A stretch of 64,000 bases of DNA from positions 186,001-250,000 of the forward strand of contig NZ_JMQI01000011.1 of assembly GCF_000695625.1 (NCBI RefSeq), read 5' to 3'. Positions 60,081 through 64,000 of the stretch are shown here, piece by piece. How positions within the stretch are numbered: position 1 is the stretch's first letter; each line of letters starts with the position of its first letter. The notes under the pieces were generated by a model. That model was not told where the DNA came from and ran no database searches. It was given only the letters and a program-made list of their open reading frames with translations. Made by a program: the position numbers and the translations under genes. Source of the stretch: Amycolatopsis rifamycinica. Its GTDB lineage: Bacteria; Actinomycetota; Actinomycetes; Mycobacteriales; Pseudonocardiaceae.

Positions 60081-60106
60081 GTTGACACGGTAAAAGTCAC
60101 TCGTAT

Positions 60107-60120
60107 GATTGTCAACAATC
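60107..60120. promoter_or_regulatory. GntR/FCD operator GATTGTCAACAATC
   Basis: This 14-bp inverted repeat (6-bp arms, 2-bp centre) lies between the divergent dehydrogenase (start 60080) and isomerase (start 60181) genes. It matches the TTGTNNACAA consensus of FadR-group regulators and is nearly identical to the site at 60949-60960. The FCD-GntR gene at 61731 is the natural binder. Confidence 0.6.
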
Positions 60121-60180
60121 CGAGGAACGACCCCCGGAGCACCGGACTGTCGGACACAGACGTACTCCGGAGGCTGAGCC

Positions 60181-60921
60181 TTGGATTTCGACTTCCTCGC
60201 GTTCGAGGGCCCGCTGGCGCAACGCGGCATCGGCGTCATCGCCCCCTTCGACCTCGCGCTCGAGCGCGAGCTCTGGCGCTGGGTGCCGATGGAGGTGTCC
60301 CTCCACCTCGCCCGCACGCCGTACGAGCCCGTGCCGGTCAGCATGGAGATGGCCCGCCTCGTCAGCGACAGCCACCACCTGGCCGGCGCCACCCGCGACG
60401 TGCTGCACGTCGAGCCCGAGGTCGTCGCCTACCTCTGCACGTCGGGCAGCTTCGTCAACGGCGTCGACTACGAGCGCTCGCTGACCAAGGCGATCTGCGA
60501 CGCCGGCGCACCGGACGCCGTCACCACCTCGGGCGCGCTGGCCGAAGTGCTCCACCAGCTCGACCTCCACCGCGTCTCGGTGCTCACGCCGTACGACGCC
60601 GACCTGACCCGCGCCCTGCACGACTTCCTCGCCGAGCTGGACGTGGCCACCGTGGCCAGCGACCACCTCGGCCTGGGCGGCGGCATCTGGAAGGTCAGCT
60701 ACCGGACCATCGCCGAGCGCATCCTCGCCGCCGACCACGGCGACGCCGAAGCGATCTTCGTCAGCTGCACCAACCTCCCCACCTACGACCTGATCGAACC
60801 CCTCGAAACCGCGCTCGGCAAACCGGTGCTCACCGCCAACCAGCTGACGATGTGGGCGTGCCTGCGCCGGATGAACCTCCCCATCGTCGGACCCGGAAGG
60901 TGGCTCCGTGCCGTGTCGTGA
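60181..60921 (+). CDS. Maleate isomerase / arylmalonate decarboxylase-like protein (two Cys)
   Basis: A TTG at 60181 follows GGAGG seven bases upstream. The 246-residue protein belongs to the Asp/Glu racemase superfamily: IGVIAPFDLALERELW, VVAYLCTSGSFVNG with C86, and AEAIFVSCTNLPTYD with C196, then LGKPVLTANQLTMWAC. The two cysteines are placed as in maleate cis-trans isomerase, which converts maleate to fumarate. Arylmalonate decarboxylase has only the second-half Cys, so isomerase is favoured. Confidence 0.78.
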   Translation: MDFDFLAFEGPLAQRGIGVIAPFDLALERELWRWVPMEVSLHLARTPYEPVPVSMEMARLVSDSHHLAGATRDVLHVEPEVVAYLCTSGSFVNGVDYERSLTKAICDAGAPDAVTTSGALAEVLHQLDLHRVSVLTPYDADLTRALHDFLAELDVATVASDHLGLGGGIWKVSYRTIAERILAADHGDAEAIFVSCTNLPTYDLIEPLETALGKPVLTANQLTMWACLRRMNLPIVGPGRWLRAVS

Positions 60922-60948
60922 CGGTGTTCCCTTGACCTGCCCTCTAGG

Positions 60949-60960
60949 ATTGTCGACAAT
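60949..60960. promoter_or_regulatory. GntR/FCD operator ATTGTCGACAAT
   Basis: A perfect 12-bp palindrome of the TTGTCGACAA type, 23 bases before the second isomerase-like gene's GTG. It shares its arms with the site at 60107-60120, so one regulator should control both promoters, allowing this pair of genes to be switched separately from or with the first. Confidence 0.62.
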
Positions 60961-60982
60961 TTGCGTCCCCTCCGGAGGTTCC

Positions 60983-61729
60983 GTGACCACCATCGGTTTC
61001 ATCTACCCCGACCACGCGGCCGAAGACGACTACCCGCTGGCCGAGCAGCTGCTCGGCGGCACGGCCGTCGACGAGGGCGACATCCGGCTGGCGGTCGAGC
61101 ACATCTACGGCACCGACAAGCACGCGGTGGCCGAGCTGCTGGACCTCGGCAGCGAAGCCCGCCTCGCCGACGGCGCCGCCCTCCTCGCCAAGCACGAGCC
61201 CGCCGCGGTCATCTGGGCGTGCACCAGCGGCAGCTTCGTCTACGGCTGGGAGGGCGCCCGCGACCAGGCCGACCGCCTCGCCGCCGTCGCCGGGGTCCCG
61301 GCTTCCAGCACCTCCTTCGCGTTCGTGCACGCCGCGCGGGCGCTGGGCGTCAAGCGGGTCGCCGTCGCGGCCAGCTACCCCGACGACATCGCCCGGCTGT
61401 TCGTGGACTTCCTCGGAGCCGGCGGCATCGAGGTGGTCTCGATGGCCAGCGCCGACATCGTCACGGCGGCCGAGGTGGGCGCGATGAGCCCGGAGGCCGT
61501 CGTCGAGCTCGCCGTCGGCCACGACCACCCGGGCGCCGAGGCGGTGCTCGTGCCGGACACCGCCATGCGCACCCTCGGCGAGATCAACGCCGTGGAGGCC
61601 GCGCTCGGCAAGCCCGTGCTGACGGCCAACCAGGTCACGGTCTGGGAGGGCCTGCGCCTGACCGGGCAGCACCGGCTCGTCCGCTCGCTCGGCGCACTCT
61701 TCCGGCACCTGCCGGGCGGGAGCGCTTGA
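60983..61729 (+). CDS. Maleate isomerase / arylmalonate decarboxylase-like paralogue (one Cys)
   Basis: GTG at 60983 follows GGAGG. The 248-residue protein is a paralogue of the gene before it: TTIGFIYPDHAAEDDYPLAE, VIWACTSGSFVYGWEGAR with C80, and LGKPVLTANQVTVWEG. At the position of the second Cys it has VLVPDTAMRT, with no Cys. It therefore cannot use the two-Cys isomerase mechanism unchanged and may have a different substrate or reaction. The GntR regulator follows after one base. Confidence 0.75.
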   Translation: MTTIGFIYPDHAAEDDYPLAEQLLGGTAVDEGDIRLAVEHIYGTDKHAVAELLDLGSEARLADGAALLAKHEPAAVIWACTSGSFVYGWEGARDQADRLAAVAGVPASSTSFAFVHAARALGVKRVAVAASYPDDIARLFVDFLGAGGIEVVSMASADIVTAAEVGAMSPEAVVELAVGHDHPGAEAVLVPDTAMRTLGEINAVEAALGKPVLTANQVTVWEGLRLTGQHRLVRSLGALFRHLPGGSA

Positions 61730-61730
61730 G

Positions 61731-62450
61731 ATGGCGCTGCCGCCGGGCATGCTGCCCGAGATCGAACCGGTGAGCCGCGAGTCGACGGCCGCCGTGATCG
61801 CGCGCCAGCTGCGTGACGCGATCATGACGGGCGCCCTCCCGCCCGGGACCCAGCTCGGCGAGACCGAGCTGGCCGCGCGGTTCCAGGTGTCACGGGGGCC
61901 GCTCCGGGAAGCCATGCAGCACCTGGTGTCCGAAGGGCTGCTGCGGAGTGAAAGACACCGCGGGCTGTTCGTCATCGACCTCGAGCCGGGCGACGTCTAC
62001 GACATCTACGCGGCCCGGTCCGCGATCGAGCGCGCCGCCATGCTGCGCGCCCTGCGCGGCGGCGACCGCGAGCGGATCGCGCACGTGCTCGAGCAGACCG
62101 TCGCCGAGATGGCGACCGCGGCGAGCGAAGACGACCCGAGCGCGCTCTCCACGGCCGACCTGAAGTTCCACGAGGCGCTGATCAACGCCTCAGGGAGCAA
62201 GCGCCTGGTGCGGATGGCCCGGACGCTGCTCATCGAGACGCGGATGTGCCTGACGGCGTTGCAGAGCACGTACCAGCGGGTCGAGGAGCGCGTAGAGGAG
62301 CACACGAAGCTGATCCAGGCCCTGCGCGAGGGCGACGAGGAGACGGCGCTGACCCTGCTGGAGGCCCACATGGAGGACGCCGTGCAGCGGCTCGCGCCGG
62401 GCACGAGCCTGAAGGACGGGGAAGCACCACCGGTGCCGGGAACCGTGTGA
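61731..62450 (+). CDS. GntR-family regulator, FCD type
   Basis: The 239-residue protein has a GntR winged helix (IARQLRDAIMTGALPPGTQL, ELAARFQVSRGPLREAMQ, GLLRSERHRGLFVIDL; residues 22-85) and an FCD domain with the acid/His pattern (FHEALINASGSKRLVRMAR, then LLEAHMEDAVQRL). It is co-transcribed with the isomerase-like paralogue and should bind the two TTGTNNACAA sites upstream, controlling the divergent amidase/dehydrogenase operon as well. Confidence 0.87.
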   Translation: MALPPGMLPEIEPVSRESTAAVIARQLRDAIMTGALPPGTQLGETELAARFQVSRGPLREAMQHLVSEGLLRSERHRGLFVIDLEPGDVYDIYAARSAIERAAMLRALRGGDRERIAHVLEQTVAEMATAASEDDPSALSTADLKFHEALINASGSKRLVRMARTLLIETRMCLTALQSTYQRVEERVEEHTKLIQALREGDEETALTLLEAHMEDAVQRLAPGTSLKDGEAPPVPGTV

Positions 62451-62467
62451 CCGGAGGGTCGGCACAC

Positions 62468-62733
62468 GTGCTTGCGGGGCCGACTCGCGTGATTGGGCAG
62501 CCGACTCGCGTGATTCAAGGGTCGACACGCGCACCCCGCCGGACGACACGCGTACCCAGGCGGACGACACGCGTACCCGGAGGGACGACACGCGTACCCG
62601 GGCGGACGACACGCCCGGCCGGGGCTGGGACTTGCGTGACTGGGCGGGCATCTCGCGTGACTGGGCGGGCATCTCGCGTGACTGGAGGGGCATCTCGCGT
62701 GACTGGGTGGGCTTCTCGTGGGGGTGGGTGGGG
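62468..62733. repeat. Tandem short repeats with CGCGTGA / CACGCG cores
   Basis: About a dozen units of ~20-21 bp fill this region. The left part has ACTCGCGTGATTGGGC units, the middle GACGACACGCGTACCC units (62531-62615), and the right CATCTCGCGTGACTGGGCG units (62647-62715). All share a CGCGTG/CACGCG centre, so they may be variants of one element in two orientations. Although a minus-strand frame stays open across it, the translation is only a low-complexity repeat. The function is unknown. Confidence 0.7.
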
Positions 62734-63198
62734 TCAGTGGGCATGGCGGGGTCCCAGGACGGGCTGGCCGGCTCGGCCGTCGCGGTAGTCGGGGGACCAG
62801 GGGAAGCGGCCCTTGGCGTCCGCGTGGACCACTTGCAGCGCACGGATTTCCGGGCCGTACAGCGCGGCCGCGAACACCAGGTGGGCCGACGGCTCCGCGA
62901 GCTCCACGACTTCCAGCAGGCGGCCGTCGTCCAGCGGGATGCGGTCGCCCGGCCCTGGTGGTGAATCGTGCAGGACGTGGGCGGCCATGGCGTTCAGCAG
63001 GGTGCCGGCCGCGAGGATCGGCAGGCCGGTCACGACCAGCTCCGGCAAGCCGTACCCGCTCAGGCCGATCGTGTAGGCCCAGGACGGGTACGGCCCGGTT
63101 CTCTCCACTCCCTGCACCAGCCAGCCCCGGGCGGCCACGCCGCCGCGAAGCCGGTCCAGGAAACCGGATCTGTCCCGGTTCTCACACTCGAAGCACAT
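62734..63198 (-). CDS. DUF4262-domain protein
   Basis: ATG at 63198 has GGAGACACCG upstream. The 154-residue protein starts MCFECENRDRS and contains YPSWAYTIGLSGYGLPELVVTGLP, the core of DUF4262, followed by the RIPLDDGRLLEVVEL strand and LQVVHADAKGRFPWSPDY near the end. The function of the domain is unknown. Stop lies at the edge of the tandem-repeat block. Confidence 0.83.
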   Translation of the reverse strand: MCFECENRDRSGFLDRLRGGVAARGWLVQGVERTGPYPSWAYTIGLSGYGLPELVVTGLPILAAGTLLNAMAAHVLHDSPPGPGDRIPLDDGRLLEVVELAEPSAHLVFAAALYGPEIRALQVVHADAKGRFPWSPDYRDGRAGQPVLGPRHAH

Positions 63199-63259
63199 CG
63201 GTGTCTCCTCCCCCTCGGTGGGCTCGTGGTCCACCGTGCCGGAGGGCACCGACAAAAAC

Positions 63260-64000
63260 TCAGCCCAGCGCTTCGGCCACCGCCGTGCCGAGCCGTTCTG
63301 TGGTATCCGTGCCGCCGAGGTCGGGCGTGCGGACCCGGCCCTCGTCGAGCACCCGGTCCACTGCGGCGCGGATCGCCTGCGCCGCAACGGTTTCGCCCAG
63401 GTGTTCGACCAGCATCGCGGCGGCCAGGATCTGCGCCACGGGGTTGGCGATCCCCTGCCCCGCGATGTCCGGAGCGCTCCCGTGGACCGCCTCGAACATC
63501 GACGGGAATTCACCCGATGGGTTGATGTTGCCGGACGGTGCCATGCCGAGCCCGCCGGTGATCGCGGCCGCGAGGTCGCTCAGGATGTCGCCGAAGAGGT
63601 TCGACGCCACCACGACGTCAAGCCGGTCCGGTGCTTGGACCATCCGCGCCGCCAGGGCATCCACGTGCATCTGTTCACTGTGGACATCCGGAAACTCCGC
63701 CGCGACCTCGGCGAAGATCTCGTCCCAGAACGGCATCGAGTGGATCAGCCCGTTGGACTTCGTCGCCGAACAGACCCACGAGGACCGCGTCCGGGCCAGT
63801 TCGAACGCGTACCGGATGATCCGGGTGACGCCGACCCGCGTGAACACCGACTCCTGCAGCACGAACTCGTCCGGACGGCCGGCGTTGTGCCGTCCGCCGA
63901 TCGCCGAGTACTCCCCTTCGGAGTTCTCGCGGACGATGACCAGCTCCAGCTCCTCGGCCTTCCGCCCGGCCAGCACGGACGTCGTCCCCGGCAGCAGCCG
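63260..64000 (-). CDS. Isocitrate/isopropylmalate-type dehydrogenase (tartrate/D-malate dehydrogenase-like), partial
   Basis: The frame is open to the right edge, so the N-terminal part (nucleotide and substrate start, about 110 residues) is missing. Visible are LLPGTTSVLAGRKAEELELVIVRENSEGEYS in parts, SVFTRVGVTRIIRYAFELAR, CSATKSNGL, FPDVHSEQMHVDALAARMV and VVASNLFGDILSDLAAAITGGLGMAPSGNIN in parts, plus EAVHGSAPDIAGQG. The RENSEGEYS and GMAPSGNIN forms fit tartrate/D-malate dehydrogenases (TtuC/DmlA) better than LeuB. It oxidises a 2-hydroxydicarboxylate with NAD. Confidence 0.82.
   Translation of the reverse strand, partial: RLLPGTTSVLAGRKAEELELVIVRENSEGEYSAIGGRHNAGRPDEFVLQESVFTRVGVTRIIRYAFELARTRSSWVCSATKSNGLIHSMPFWDEIFAEVAAEFPDVHSEQMHVDALAARMVQAPDRLDVVVASNLFGDILSDLAAAITGGLGMAPSGNINPSGEFPSMFEAVHGSAPDIAGQGIANPVAQILAAAMLVEHLGETVAAQAIRAAVDRVLDEGRVRTPDLGGTDTTERLGTAVAEALG

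Noticed and set aside
62468..62733. CRISPR array
   Set aside because: Units are contiguous and lack unique spacers of constant length; no cas genes are near.
62190..62843. 217-codon minus-strand frame with QSREMPAQ-type repeats
   Set aside because: It is the translation of the intergenic tandem repeats and overlaps the GntR and DUF4262 genes; composition is low-complexity with no ribosome site.

Overview
The window looks like a high-GC actinomycete chromosome, most likely Pseudonocardiales and possibly Amycolatopsis. The reasons are very GC-rich codon usage, many GTG/TTG starts with strong purine ribosome sites, an actinomycete integrative and conjugative element (AICE) type module, an SsgA-like protein, an orphan MCE protein, and a block of short CGCGTGA/CACGCG tandem repeats. 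The genus is an inference; no rRNA or complete tRNA is present.

Positions 1 to about 21.6 kb are part of an AICE. A long leftward operon of mostly tiny genes runs from about 13.2 kb off the left edge. It contains an SsgA-family protein, several small membrane proteins, a SpdB-like spread protein, a TraB/FtsK-type DNA translocase, a small HEVGH zinc-protease-like protein and a primase-polymerase. Divergent from it are a short GntR (KorSA-like) regulator, an XRE regulator with a Nudix protein (Pif-like), and a cargo zone with a DUF6978/DUF1828-like gene pair, a small membrane protein and a large STAND ATPase with seven near-identical TPR repeats. The int, xis and rep genes and the intact tRNA are not in view and presumably lie to the left.

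From 21.58 to 26.33 kb lies a second, smaller island. It is bounded by two perfect 45-bp copies of a tRNA 3' end (probably tRNA-Arg, anticodon CCG), spaced exactly 4,700 bp apart. It holds a frameshifted integrase remnant, a lower-GC single-chain AAA ATPase-TOPRIM (DUF4435-like) gene resembling a fused PARIS/OLD-type defence protein, and a convergent 521-residue protein with a possible HEPN motif. This is the most interesting accessory region: a decayed satellite island carrying candidate immunity genes, stacked in tandem on the AICE.

From 26.4 to 44 kb is ordinary chromosome: regulator-enzyme pairs (TetR/quinone oxidoreductase, TetR/FAD monooxygenase, MarR/thioesterase), a secreted PL9-like pectate lyase behind a LacI-type operator, YggT, an orphan MCE protein, PAC2, a bPH2 membrane pair, IclR, GNAT, VOC, a class III aminotransferase, a family III CoA-transferase and an ArsR-type regulator.

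From 43.8 to 51.8 kb a six-gene leftward operon encodes an FAD amine oxidase, a ThDP enzyme, HyuA and HyuB (N-methylhydantoinase/5-oxoprolinase family), an SDR and its FCD-GntR regulator. A WS/DGAT acyltransferase follows, then a compact pqqA-C-D-E-B operon and an MFS transporter. From 57.7 kb to the right edge there is a second catabolic locus: amidase and 2-hydroxyacid dehydrogenase on one side, and two maleate-isomerase/arylmalonate-decarboxylase-like paralogues and a GntR regulator on the other, with matched TTGTNNACAA operators, then a DUF4262 protein and a tartrate/D-malate-type dehydrogenase cut by the edge.
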